Part shown: piece by piece, positions 6,993 through 13,535 of the stretch
Layout of the letters: each line of letters starts with the position of its first letter
Numbering within the stretch: position 1 is the stretch's first letter
NCBI GenBank assembly: GCA_031255695.1
Contig: JAIRSA010000098.1
Location: 1 to 13,535, forward strand
DNA from: Eubacteriales Family XIII. Incertae Sedis bacterium
GTDB taxonomy: Bacteria; Bacillota; Clostridia; Peptostreptococcales; Anaerovoracaceae
DNA length: 13,535 nucleotides
Reading direction: 5' to 3'
The notes under the pieces: generated by a model
Told to the model about the DNA's origin: nothing
The model's database searches: none
Seen by the model: only the letters and a program-made list of their open reading frames with translations
Made by a program: the position numbers and the translations under genes

Positions 6993-7025
6993 GGAAGCGC
7001 CGAGTAAAAATAGGATCCGCAGGGT

Positions 7026-7115
7026 AAGCGCCAATAGAAGAGAGCGCTAATAGAAATGCCAATAGAAGCGCCAATAGAAATGTCAATAGAAGAAAGCGCT
7101 GATATAAGCGCCGGC
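7026..7115. repeat. 12-bp tandem repeat between the DUF47 gene and rdgB
   Basis: The array is built from AAGCGCCAATAG and AAATGCCAATAG-type units. Five units match well: 7026-7037, 7038-7053, 7054-7065, 7066-7077 and 7078-7089. A sixth at 7090-7105 and a partial seventh at 7106-7115 are more diverged. Units two and six carry a 4-nt insertion after AAGA, so the order 12-16-12-12-12-16 is regular. The run sits in the 154-bp gap before rdgB. No gene is supported there and no clear promoter was found. Confidence 0.75.
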
Positions 7116-7146
7116 GAATGGGAATAAACACTAATTGAGGATTGAA

Positions 7147-7755
7147 ATGGTAATAGTCGCGGCGACGCGCAACAAACATAAGATCGTCGAGCTGGAGGCC
7201 ATACTGGCGCCGCTCGGCATGAAGGTGATCACGCAGGAGGAGGCCGGATTGGGCGGGGTGGACGTCGAAGAGGACGGCACGTCATTCGAAGAGAACTCGA
7301 TGAAAAAGGCGCGCACGATCCTGTCGCTCTGCGGCCAGGCCTGCATAGCGGATGACTCAGGGCTGGAGGTCGACGCCATTGGCGGGGCGCCTGGCGTCTA
7401 TTCGGCGAGGTTCGCGGGGGTGCCGGGGGACGGCGCGGACGCGGCCAACAACAGCAAGCTGCTGGGATTGCTGGAGGGCGTGCCTGACAGCGAAAGGACG
7501 GCCCGCTTCGTGTCCGTGATCACGCTGGCGCTCCCCGGCGGGAATATCTTTTCCGCCAGGGGCGAGTGCGAAGGCCTGATCGGGCGTGTGGGGGCAGGGG
7601 ACAACGGCTTCGGCTACGATCCGCTCTTCACGCCGCTCGGCTATGAAGAGACCTTTGCCCAGCTTCCGGCGGAGACGAAGAACAGGATCAGCCACCGGGC
7701 GAAGGCCCTGGCGGGGCTGAAGCAGGCCCTGGCGGCTGGCTGGCCGGACGCTTAG
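7147..7755 (+). CDS. rdgB: XTP/dITP pyrophosphatase (RdgB/HAM1 family)
   Basis: This cytoplasmic enzyme hydrolyses non-canonical purine triphosphates (dITP, XTP, dHapTP) to monophosphate and pyrophosphate, keeping deaminated bases out of DNA and RNA. The 202-residue protein has the family's N-terminal substrate loop AATRNKHK (5-12). Its catalytic block is ADDSGLEVDAIGGAPGVYSARFAG (68-91, with the Asp69-Asp70 pair). The base-binding GFGYDPLF is at 154-161, and SHRAKAL near the C-terminus is at 182-188. ATG 7147 is preceded by GAGG with 7-nt spacing; a TTG twelve bases earlier is in frame but adds nothing conserved. The gene is alone and converges with serA, whose 3' end is 61 bp away. GC-rich dyads fill that gap, without a T tract on either strand. 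Confidence 0.95.
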   Translation: MVIVAATRNKHKIVELEAILAPLGMKVITQEEAGLGGVDVEEDGTSFEENSMKKARTILSLCGQACIADDSGLEVDAIGGAPGVYSARFAGVPGDGADAANNSKLLGLLEGVPDSERTARFVSVITLALPGGNIFSARGECEGLIGRVGAGDNGFGYDPLFTPLGYEETFAQLPAETKNRISHRAKALAGLKQALAAGWPDA

Positions 7756-7816
7756 CCCAGGCCGCGCGGGGCACGGCGGGGGCCGGAACGCCACCTAGCC
7801 GGGCTGGCGGCCGGCA

Positions 7817-8992
7817 TCAGCTGAAATCCGTATTGTATATGGCCCGGACGGATATTATGCCGTCCTTGCCGGCGAAGGCGCGTTTCAGATCGCCTTCATC
7901 CACATGCGAGTCTATATCAAGCAGGGTGTACGCGTAGCCATCCTTGCTTCTGTTCAGAAGGTCGTTTATATTGACGCCCATACCGGCAAAAGTGCCCGTA
8001 ATCATCTGCAGCATCGACGGGATGTTCCTGTTGAGTATGCTCACGCGCATTGGCGTGGCCGATGTGCCCATATTGCATTTGGGGTAATTGACCGAATGGG
8101 AAATATTTCCGTTTTCGAGGTAGTCCATGAGCTCGTCAACCGCCATCACCGCGCAGTTCTCCTCGGATTCCTTGGTGGACGCGCCGAGGTGCGGTATGCA
8201 TATCACATTGTCGACATTGACGAACTGGTCTGTCGGGAAGTCCGTGACGTATTTGCGGATCTTGCCCTGCCCGATGGCGCGGAGCACGTCGGTGTCCTTC
8301 ACTATCTTGTCGCGCGAGAAGTTCAGCAGCACGACGCCCTGCTTCATGGCGGCGAAGCTTTTCTCGTCGAATAGCCCAAGCGTGTCTTCCATGAACGGCA
8401 CATGTATGGTAATATAGTCGCAGAAGGGGAGGACGTCTTCGAGCGAGTCGTGGATCTTGATTGTGCGGGAAAGCTCGTGGGCGCTCTTGACGCTGATATA
8501 CGGGTCGTAGCCCAGGACATTCATGCCGAGCAGCTCGGCCGCGTTCGCGACAAGCGCGCCTATGAATCCAAGGCCTATGACGCCGAGGGTCTTGCCGTTG
8601 ATCTCCTCGCCTGCGAACTGGGACTTGTTTTTTTCGACTATCTTGGGCACGTCCTCAGTCAGCGTTTTCGTCCAGGCGATCGCGCTCGAAAGGTTGCGGG
8701 CGCTCATGAGGAGGCCGGTGAGCACCAGTTCCTTGACCGCATTGGCGTTGGCGCCGGGCGTGTTGAACACGACGATCCCGCTCTCGGAGCATCGCCCCAG
8801 CGGGATGTTGTTGACGCCCGCGCCCGCCCTGGCTATGGCCAGGAGGCTGTCCGGGAATTCTATGCTGCGCATGTCCTGGCTGCGCACCAAAATGCCATGG
8901 GCGGAAGCCAGGTCATCAGTGATCTGGTATTTGTCGGTCAGCCTTTTGATGCCGATCGGCGAGATTTTGTTTAAGGCGGCTATTCTGTACAT
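7817..8992 (-). CDS. serA: D-3-phosphoglycerate dehydrogenase, short form with ACT domain
   Basis: This enzyme oxidises 3-phosphoglycerate to 3-phosphohydroxypyruvate with NAD, the first step of serine synthesis. The 391-residue protein has an N-terminal substrate domain with RAGAGVNNIP (55-64). The Rossmann motif GLGFIG is at 140-145, and the NAD ribose-binding Asp is at 163 (GYDP). The catalytic Arg227 (NFSRDKIV) and His268 (PHLGAST) are present. The usual DVxxxEP segment carrying the catalytic Glu reads YVTDFPTDQ here, so Asp stands in its place; this TDFP form is common in the clostridial subfamily and need not mean loss of function. A C-terminal ACT domain (about 316-385) suggests serine control. 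ATG 8992 has AAGGAG 8 nt upstream. The gene is divergent from serC through a shared palindromic promoter. Confidence 0.93.
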   Translation of the reverse strand: MYRIAALNKISPIGIKRLTDKYQITDDLASAHGILVRSQDMRSIEFPDSLLAIARAGAGVNNIPLGRCSESGIVVFNTPGANANAVKELVLTGLLMSARNLSSAIAWTKTLTEDVPKIVEKNKSQFAGEEINGKTLGVIGLGFIGALVANAAELLGMNVLGYDPYISVKSAHELSRTIKIHDSLEDVLPFCDYITIHVPFMEDTLGLFDEKSFAAMKQGVVLLNFSRDKIVKDTDVLRAIGQGKIRKYVTDFPTDQFVNVDNVICIPHLGASTKESEENCAVMAVDELMDYLENGNISHSVNYPKCNMGTSATPMRVSILNRNIPSMLQMITGTFAGMGVNINDLLNRSKDGYAYTLLDIDSHVDEGDLKRAFAGKDGIISVRAIYNTDFS

Positions 8993-9049
8993 ACTGTTTC
9001 TCCTTATAAGCAGCTGTGAGCAAGACTTGGATGCGTTGTATTGGCCCAT

Positions 9050-9212
9050 GCCCTGCCCATGCGGGGCGGCCCTTGGCCGGCGCGTCCCGGTTCCGCAAAA
9101 GGCGCGGACGTGGATGGGCGCACACGGTAGGCCCTGCCAATGCGGGGCGGCCCACGGGCGCCGGCAAGCGCCTAGGCCTCAGGGCTGCGCTGCGGCGGCC
9201 ACGGGCGCCGGC
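9050..9212. repeat. GC-rich palindromic repeats in the serA leader (REP-like, group B)
   Basis: Two units at 9050-9081 and 9131-9165 share GCCCTGCCNATGCGGGG followed by CGGCCC and a GCCGGC tail. Each folds as CCCTGC / GCGGGG around the loop CCAT or CAAT. A partial third unit at 9195-9212 repeats only the tail CACGGGCGCCGGC. They occupy most of the predicted serA leader. The core resembles group A and group C repeats elsewhere in the window. Confidence 0.6.
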
Positions 9213-9254
9213 GATGCAAAATTTGGGATCGCAGCCCAGTATTGCCGATGAAAA

Positions 9255-9296
9255 AGATTATACCACTTTACCGAAGTTACGTAAAGTGGTATAATC
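9255..9296. promoter_or_regulatory. Palindromic divergent promoter for serA and serC
   Basis: GATTATACCACTTTAC and GTAAAGTGGTATAATC form a perfect 16-bp inverted repeat around 9 bp. The symmetry creates two promoters that overlap. On the plus strand they are TTTACC (9267-9272), 17 bp, TATAAT (9290-9295). On the minus strand they are TTTACG (9280-9285), 17 bp, TATAAT (9257-9262). Predicted starts are near 9302 for serC and 9250 for serA, with leaders of about 228 and 258 nt. The same arms could be the binding site of one dimeric regulator. Confidence 0.75.
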
Positions 9297-9300
9297 TCCT

Positions 9301-9529
9301 AATAGGGAAATGCAAAACTTCTGGCAGCAATGGAAAGACGGATCCTGTTTTGCAGTGCTAACTGGGGAGGGATCTGCGGTTATACTGGGGGGGCCTGATG
9401 CTGCCCGCCGCTTGAAGCATGGCTGGGGCCTGCGGTTGATCTGCCGCAAAGACGCCGTGGTTTAGCCGTTGGGCAGTGTAAGCCGTTGTGTGGGCCCGCA
9501 GGGCTGTCAGTAGAATGGAGATGGATATC
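9301..9529 (+). other. Long untranslated leader of serC
   Basis: No gene is supported in this stretch. It begins with a perfect 8-bp dyad, TGCAAAAC (9311-9318) with GTTTTGCA (9347-9354), close to the predicted transcript start. Farther on are a TGCGG-CCGCA hairpin and two copies of AGCCGTTG about 20 bp apart. There is no T-box consensus, no known riboswitch that I recognise, and no T-run terminator. Confidence 0.45.
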
Positions 9530-10624
9530 ATGGGTTTTGAAAAACGGATCTACAATTTTTCGGCGGGGCCATCGATGCTGCCGCTTGAAGTCCTCAAGAA
9601 GGTGCAGGATGAAATGCTGAACTATGGCGGCAGTGGGATGTCCGTCATGGAAATGAGCCACCGCTCGAAGGCATACGGCGGGATCATAGGGGACGCAGAG
9701 GCGTCGCTAAGGCGCCTGATGGGCATACCAGACGGGTATAAGGTGCTGTTCCTGCAGGGCGGGGCCACACTGCAGTTCGCCATGATCCCGCTCAACCTGA
9801 TGCGCGGGAGCGGGAAGGCCGACTACATCGTGACAGGGTCATGGGCGGAGAAGGCGGCGAAGGAAGGCAAGAAGTTCGGCGATGCCGTAGTGGTGGCATC
9901 CTCGGCGGACAAGAATTTCACATACATACCGAGGCTGTCAAAGGAGGATTTCAGGCAGGATGCCGACTACGTGCACATCACGCTGAACAACACGATCTAC
10001 GGATCTAAATACCCCTATATCCCGGATACTGGGGACGTGCCGCTCGTATGCGACTGGTCGTCGGGCATATTGTCGGAAGAGATCGACGTATCCCGCTTTG
10101 GGCTGATCTACGCCGGCGCACAGAAGAATATCGCCCCGGCAGGGCTTACGATCGTGATAATCCGCGAGGATCTGATCGGCAAGGCGCCTGCCAGCGCGCC
10201 CACTTACATGGATTACAGCGTACATGCCGCGAACGGCTCCATGTACAACACGCCGCCGGCATTTACGGTATATGTGGCCGGCGAGGTGTTCAAGCACCTG
10301 CTCGCGGGCGGCGGGGTCGCCGCGCAGGAGAAGCGCAACCGCGCCAAGGCCGAGCGGCTGTACAGCTACATTGACGGCAGCCGCCTGTACAGCGCGCCTG
10401 TGGAACGGGAGTCCCGCTCGCTCATGAATGTGGTGTTTGTGACGGGCGACGAGGCCTTGGACAAGAAGTTCGTGGCGCAGGCGAGGGAAGAGGGGCTGGC
10501 CGATCTCAACGGGCACCGCTCCATTGGCGGCATGAGGGCGAGCATATACAACGCCATGCCGGACGAGGGGATCGACGCCCTTATCGCGTTCATGAAGAAA
10601 TTCGAGGTTGAGGCCGGCCGCTGA
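9530..10624 (+). CDS. serC: Phosphoserine aminotransferase
   Basis: This cytoplasmic PLP enzyme transfers the amino group of glutamate to 3-phosphohydroxypyruvate, giving O-phosphoserine (second step of serine synthesis). The 364-residue protein has the family start RIYNFSAGPSMLP (6-18), then MEMSHRS (40-46) and the PLP phosphate-binding LQGGATLQF (75-83). DWSSGILSEEIDVSRFGLIYAGAQKNIAPAGL covers 175-206, with Lys199 as the Schiff-base lysine. GHRSIGGMRASIYNAM near the C-terminus binds the substrate phosphate. ATG 9530 is chosen because GGAGA lies 8 nt upstream and the family motif follows at once; earlier in-frame ATGs at 9515 and 9521 are possible. Gene order serC-apgM-dacF with a 57-bp gap suggests one operon. 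The gap holds a GCCGCC / GGCGGC hairpin without a T tract. Confidence 0.97.
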   Translation: MGFEKRIYNFSAGPSMLPLEVLKKVQDEMLNYGGSGMSVMEMSHRSKAYGGIIGDAEASLRRLMGIPDGYKVLFLQGGATLQFAMIPLNLMRGSGKADYIVTGSWAEKAAKEGKKFGDAVVVASSADKNFTYIPRLSKEDFRQDADYVHITLNNTIYGSKYPYIPDTGDVPLVCDWSSGILSEEIDVSRFGLIYAGAQKNIAPAGLTIVIIREDLIGKAPASAPTYMDYSVHAANGSMYNTPPAFTVYVAGEVFKHLLAGGGVAAQEKRNRAKAERLYSYIDGSRLYSAPVERESRSLMNVVFVTGDEALDKKFVAQAREEGLADLNGHRSIGGMRASIYNAMPDEGIDALIAFMKKFEVEAGR

Positions 10625-10681
10625 GAGCGGCCGCGCAACGGAAGCGCCGCCATATGACGGCGGCGGGAGAGGCAGGCAGAA

Positions 10682-11914
10682 TTGAAATACCTTATAGTAG
10701 TGCCCGACGGCTGCGCAGATAGGCCGATTCCGTCATTGGGGGGCAAAACCCCGCTGGAGGCGGCAGGGATCAGATATATAAACAGGATTGCGGAAGTGAG
10801 CGAAGTGGGGATGGTCAAGACCATCCCGGACGGGATCGCGCCGGGGAGCGACGCGGCCAACCTGTCCGTCATGGGCTTCGACCCCCGCAAATACCTCACA
10901 GGGCGCTCGCCGCTCGAAGCGGTGAGCATGGGCATCGAGATGTCGGACACGGATGTCGCGTTCCGGACAAACCTCGTGACGCTGGCCGGGGACGGGGCGT
11001 ATGAGGATCTGACGATAGTGGATCACAGCTCAGGGGACATATCGAGCGAGGAGGCAGGCGTGCTTGTCGAATTGGTCGAGAAGGAACTTGGGGGCGGCGA
11101 CATACATTTCTATCAAGGGGTGAGCTACAGGCATGCCATGATCGTGGCGGACGGGCGGATCGACTACGACACCACGCCGCCGCACGACGTGCTGACGCAG
11201 AAGGTGGGCGCAAACCTGCCCAAAGGCGCGGACGCTGAGCGCATAAGCGCGCTCATGCGCAGGAGCTACAGCCTGCTGAAGGATCACCCGGTGAACCTGG
11301 CCCGCATAGAGAGGGGGCAGAACCCGGCCAACTCGATCTGGATATGGGGGCAGGGCAGGAAGCCCAGGCTGCCATCGTTCTACGACAACTACGGCATAAG
11401 CGGCGCCGTGATATCGGCCGTCGATCTCATCAAGGGGATAGGGATCTGCGCGGGCCTGAGCGCGAGGGCGATCCCCGGCGCCACAGGCACCCTGCTGACG
11501 AATTTCGCGGGCAAGGCGGAGGGCGCCATAGCTGAATTCGAGAGCGGCAAGGATTTTGTCTATATCCATGTAGAGGCCCCGGACGAGTGTTCGCACCAAG
11601 GGGACATGGAGGGCAAGATCGAGTCGCTGAGGAAAACGGACGAGCTGGTCTTCAAACCCGTCTTCGAATATCTGGAGGGCACAGGGGAGCCGTTCCGGAC
11701 CCTCGTGGTGCCGGATCACAGGACGCCGCTGGAGATCAGGACACATTCATCCGAGCCGGTGCCCTTTGTGCTGTACGAGAGCGCCAAGCCGCTTCCGCAG
11801 GATGCAGGCAAGGCATTTTCGGAGACCGCTGGCAGCAAGGGCAGCTACTATGAGAGCGGGTGCGCATTGGCGGATCGTTTCTTCAAAGGCAGGGTTGACG
11901 GAGGGGACGATTGA
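10682..11914 (+). CDS. apgM: Cofactor-independent phosphoglycerate mutase, archaeal-type (ApgM-like)
   Basis: This member of the alkaline phosphatase superfamily most likely interconverts 3- and 2-phosphoglycerate using two metal ions and a phosphoserine intermediate. Bacterial members of this subgroup have also been proposed as homoserine kinases from genome context. Of 410 residues, the metal ligands visible are Asp9 (VPDGCADRP), Asp300 and His304 (VEAPDECSHQGD), Asp345-His346 (VVPDHRTPLE) and His355. The likely nucleophile is Ser62 in GSDAANLSVMGFDP. GRSPLEA and PGATGTLLTNF are family blocks. The start is TTG at 10682: MKYLIVVPDG begins exactly there, as in the family, and a GAGAGG lies about 10 nt upstream. 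The stop overlaps the dacF start by one base. Its position after serC is suggestive, since 3-phosphoglycerate is the serine precursor and no phosphoserine phosphatase gene is in view. Confidence 0.9.
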   Translation: MKYLIVVPDGCADRPIPSLGGKTPLEAAGIRYINRIAEVSEVGMVKTIPDGIAPGSDAANLSVMGFDPRKYLTGRSPLEAVSMGIEMSDTDVAFRTNLVTLAGDGAYEDLTIVDHSSGDISSEEAGVLVELVEKELGGGDIHFYQGVSYRHAMIVADGRIDYDTTPPHDVLTQKVGANLPKGADAERISALMRRSYSLLKDHPVNLARIERGQNPANSIWIWGQGRKPRLPSFYDNYGISGAVISAVDLIKGIGICAGLSARAIPGATGTLLTNFAGKAEGAIAEFESGKDFVYIHVEAPDECSHQGDMEGKIESLRKTDELVFKPVFEYLEGTGEPFRTLVVPDHRTPLEIRTHSSEPVPFVLYESAKPLPQDAGKAFSETAGSKGSYYESGCALADRFFKGRVDGGDD

Positions 11915-13266
11915 TGGTTCCTTCGGCAATCCGCAGGCTGGCCGCGTTTTTCCTGGCATTGGCGCTTCTCGCGCCATCCGTGCACGCGGCGAAGCCAGTG
12001 CCTGCAATTTCCGCAGATGCGGCTATTTTGATAGACGCCGTCACAGGGCAGGTGCTGTACAACAAGAATATGCACAAGAAAAAGTACCCCGCAAGCACGA
12101 CCAAGATCATCACTGCGCTCTTGGCGCTCGAAAACCTTGAGCTTGACGAGGTGGTCACCATAGACGCGGAGTCGCCCTTTGCCAAGGGGTCCAAGATCTA
12201 CCTCATAGAGGGCGAGCGCATAACTGTAGAAACGTTGCTCTACGCCTTGCTTGTGGAATCCGCCAACGATGCGGCGGTGGCGCTGGCGAAAAGGATTTCG
12301 GGCAGCACCGAGGACTTTGCCAAGCTCATGAACAAGAGGGCGGAGGAGCTCGGCGCACTGAATACGAGCTTCGCCAACCCTAACGGGCTGGAGAACGAGG
12401 AGCATCTGACATCTGCCTACGATCTGGCCATGATCGCGAAAGAGGCGATGCAGAACGAGATGTTCAGGAAGATCGTATCGACCTACACGTACACGATACC
12501 GCCGACCAACATGCAGCCGGAGCAGAGGTATCTGCACAACACGAACAGGCTGCTCTACGACGAGGTGCACAAGGTGGTGTACGAAGGCGCCGAGCGGCCG
12601 ATGAAGTACAGCGGCGTGACGGGGATAAAGACGGGCTTTACCTCGCAGGCGGGCAACTGCCTCGTCGCCGGCGCGAGCAGGGAAGGCACCGAGCTGATCT
12701 CTGTCGTCCTGCAGACGGACAACAGCAGCGTGTACCTGGACTCGATCTCCCTGCTGGAGTTCGGCTTCTCGAATTTCAGGACGGTGCTGGCAGTGGAGAG
12801 CGGGACTGAGGCCGGCGCGATCAAGGTGAAGTCGGGCGAGGTCAGGGAGGTCCAGACACGGACCGGGTCGGACGGCTGGGTGACTTTGCCTGCGGATGCT
12901 GCCTGGTCGGAAATAAGCAGGGAAGTCGAAAACGAGCCTGTGCTGGAGGCGCCCGTGAAGGAGGGCGACAAGGTCGGCAGCATGGAGGTGAGCTATGGCG
13001 GCGACGTGCTCTGTGTCATCGATATTGTGGCGGCTGGCGATGTCAGCAAGGGCGGCATGCTTTCGCATATAGGGATCGAGGACAGCACGGCCGGCAAGAT
13101 CAGGAATGTGGCGCTTGCCCTGATAGCCTCGCTGCTGCTGTTGCTGACGGCCTACGTGATGCTCAAGAGAAGGCAGGTGCGCATGAAAAAGCAGCGCCGG
13201 GCGGAGCGGGCGGCGCGGTATGCCGAGGAATCCAGGCGCTCGTCGGAAGAGGCGCGGCGGATGTAA
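11914..13266 (+). CDS. dacF: D-alanyl-D-alanine carboxypeptidase (penicillin-binding protein, DacF-like)
   Basis: This enzyme removes the terminal D-Ala from peptidoglycan pentapeptides outside the membrane, limiting cross-linking. The 450-residue precursor has a signal peptide (basic SAIRR, hydrophobic 9-20, likely cleavage after VHA-25). The S11 peptidase motifs are Ser61-Thr-Thr-Lys64, Ser116-Ala-Asn118 and Lys239-Thr-Gly241. A PBP5-type C-terminal domain covers about 295-385. A transmembrane helix follows at about 398-417, then a strongly charged tail of some 33 residues rich in Arg and Glu. Many family members end in an amphipathic helix; a full membrane helix with a charged tail is typical of the DacF-type proteins of Firmicutes. 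ATG 11914 has GGAGGGG 7 nt upstream and overlaps the apgM stop, so the two are translationally linked. A TTG at 11911 is also in frame. Confidence 0.93.
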   Translation: MVPSAIRRLAAFFLALALLAPSVHAAKPVPAISADAAILIDAVTGQVLYNKNMHKKKYPASTTKIITALLALENLELDEVVTIDAESPFAKGSKIYLIEGERITVETLLYALLVESANDAAVALAKRISGSTEDFAKLMNKRAEELGALNTSFANPNGLENEEHLTSAYDLAMIAKEAMQNEMFRKIVSTYTYTIPPTNMQPEQRYLHNTNRLLYDEVHKVVYEGAERPMKYSGVTGIKTGFTSQAGNCLVAGASREGTELISVVLQTDNSSVYLDSISLLEFGFSNFRTVLAVESGTEAGAIKVKSGEVREVQTRTGSDGWVTLPADAAWSEISREVENEPVLEAPVKEGDKVGSMEVSYGGDVLCVIDIVAAGDVSKGGMLSHIGIEDSTAGKIRNVALALIASLLLLLTAYVMLKRRQVRMKKQRRAERAARYAEESRRSSEEARRM

Positions 13267-13289
13267 TGGCGGCAGCGCGGCGGATGTGA
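13252..13289 (+). repeat. 15-bp duplication at the dacF stop codon
   Basis: GCGCGGCGGATGTAA (13252-13266, the last dacF codons and its stop) is repeated as GCGCGGCGGATGTGA at 13275-13289, 23 bp downstream. The second copy also carries a stop codon. It looks like a small local duplication at the gene end. Confidence 0.6.
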
Positions 13290-13312
13290 GGCGGCCGGCG
13301 CAGCAGCCGGTC

Positions 13313-13430
13313 AGGCTGTGGGTGCCCGCGCACGGGCGCCAGACGGGAGCGCCTGCCACTGCGGCAGACGGAGGCTGTGGGTGCCCGCGCACGGGCGTCC
13401 TGCCCGCCGCCCACGACGGCAGGCGGAGGC
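13313..13430. repeat. Two tandem composite palindromic units (REP-like, group C)
   Basis: A 26-bp sequence beginning AGGCTGTGGGTGCCCG is identical at 13313-13338 and 13372-13397, 59 bp apart. It contains the hairpin GCCCG-CGCA-CGGGC. Each copy is followed by a second dyad: CTGCC-ACTGC-GGCAG (13353-13367) in unit one and CCTGCC with GGCAGG (13399-13423) in unit two. The remaining bases from 13267 to 13535 hold a CCGGC-GCAGCA-GCCGG dyad at about 13295 and no gene I can support. Confidence 0.65.
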
Positions 13431-13535
13431 CAGAACGCAGTCACAAGCCGCCGCCAACTCGCAGGCGGCCCTGGCAGCATGGGCGCGCAGCCGCCCGCCG
13501 GCATGGCGCTGAGATGAGGCGGTCAGTGAATAGAT

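Noticed and set aside
7756..7816. Bidirectional terminator between rdgB and serA
   Set aside because: GC-rich dyads such as GCCGG...CCGGC are present, but there is no T tract on either strand, so I do not call a terminator.
9301..9529. T-box or amino-acid riboswitch in the serC leader
   Set aside because: No T-box consensus (AGGGTGGNACCGCG) or T-run terminator is present, and I do not recognise a known aptamer.
11848..13392. Long minus-strand open frame (514 codons)
   Set aside because: It is the shadow of dacF in GC-rich sequence. The product is Arg/His-rich without domains, while the plus strand has the full set of penicillin-binding motifs.

Overview
The window is a GC-rich stretch of a bacterial chromosome, carrying eleven protein genes and no RNA gene that I can recognise. 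The gene content points to an anaerobic Firmicute of the Clostridia type: a short D-3-phosphoglycerate dehydrogenase with an ACT domain, a bacterial apgM-like phosphomutase, a DacF-like D,D-carboxypeptidase, and a PiT transporter paired with a DUF47 protein. Near-perfect sigma-A/sigma70 promoters, strong Shine-Dalgarno (SD) sequences, TTG starts and frequent ATA and AGG codons agree with this. The assignment is inference; no rRNA or other marker is present. The genes are ordinary chromosomal ones. I see no transposase, phage gene, toxin-antitoxin pair or cas gene.

Layout: (1) 1-1013, minus strand: the N-terminal part of an AMP-forming acyl-CoA ligase, cut by the window edge. (2) 1014-1554: a non-coding stretch with a consensus promoter for the ligase, a terminator-like hairpin just after its predicted transcription start (TSS), and two 46-bp direct repeats. 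(3) 1555-2643, minus: an AI-2E family membrane protein with a consensus promoter. (4) 2797-2982: four degenerate palindromic repeats. (5) 2984-4819, minus: dinB followed by an HdeD-like membrane protein, apparently one operon. (6) 4820-5224: divergent promoter region with a perfect 26-bp dyad over the pit -35 box. (7) 5225-6992, plus: phosphate transporter pit and its DUF47 partner. (8) 6993-7146: a 12-bp tandem repeat. (9) 7147-7755, plus: rdgB, facing serA. (10) 7817-8992, minus: serA, divergent from (11) serC-apgM-dacF, plus, 9530-13266. (12) 13267-13535: further palindromic repeats.

Functionally, serA and serC carry out the first two steps of serine synthesis from 3-phosphoglycerate. The next gene, apgM, belongs to a family of phosphoglycerate mutases and acts, or may act, on the same metabolite pool. 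The serA and serC genes appear to be read from two overlapping, mirror-image promoters embedded in one 16-bp inverted repeat. The pit/DUF47 pair takes up inorganic phosphate. dinB and rdgB handle damaged DNA and damaged nucleotides respectively, but are not neighbours in one transcript.

The most interesting material is non-coding: the palindromic divergent ser promoter, the operator-like dyad at pit, the structured region at 1014-1554, a recurring pattern of a hairpin at the predicted 5' end of transcripts, and a family of GC-rich palindromic repeats shared by several intergenic regions. I found no clearly new multi-gene system.
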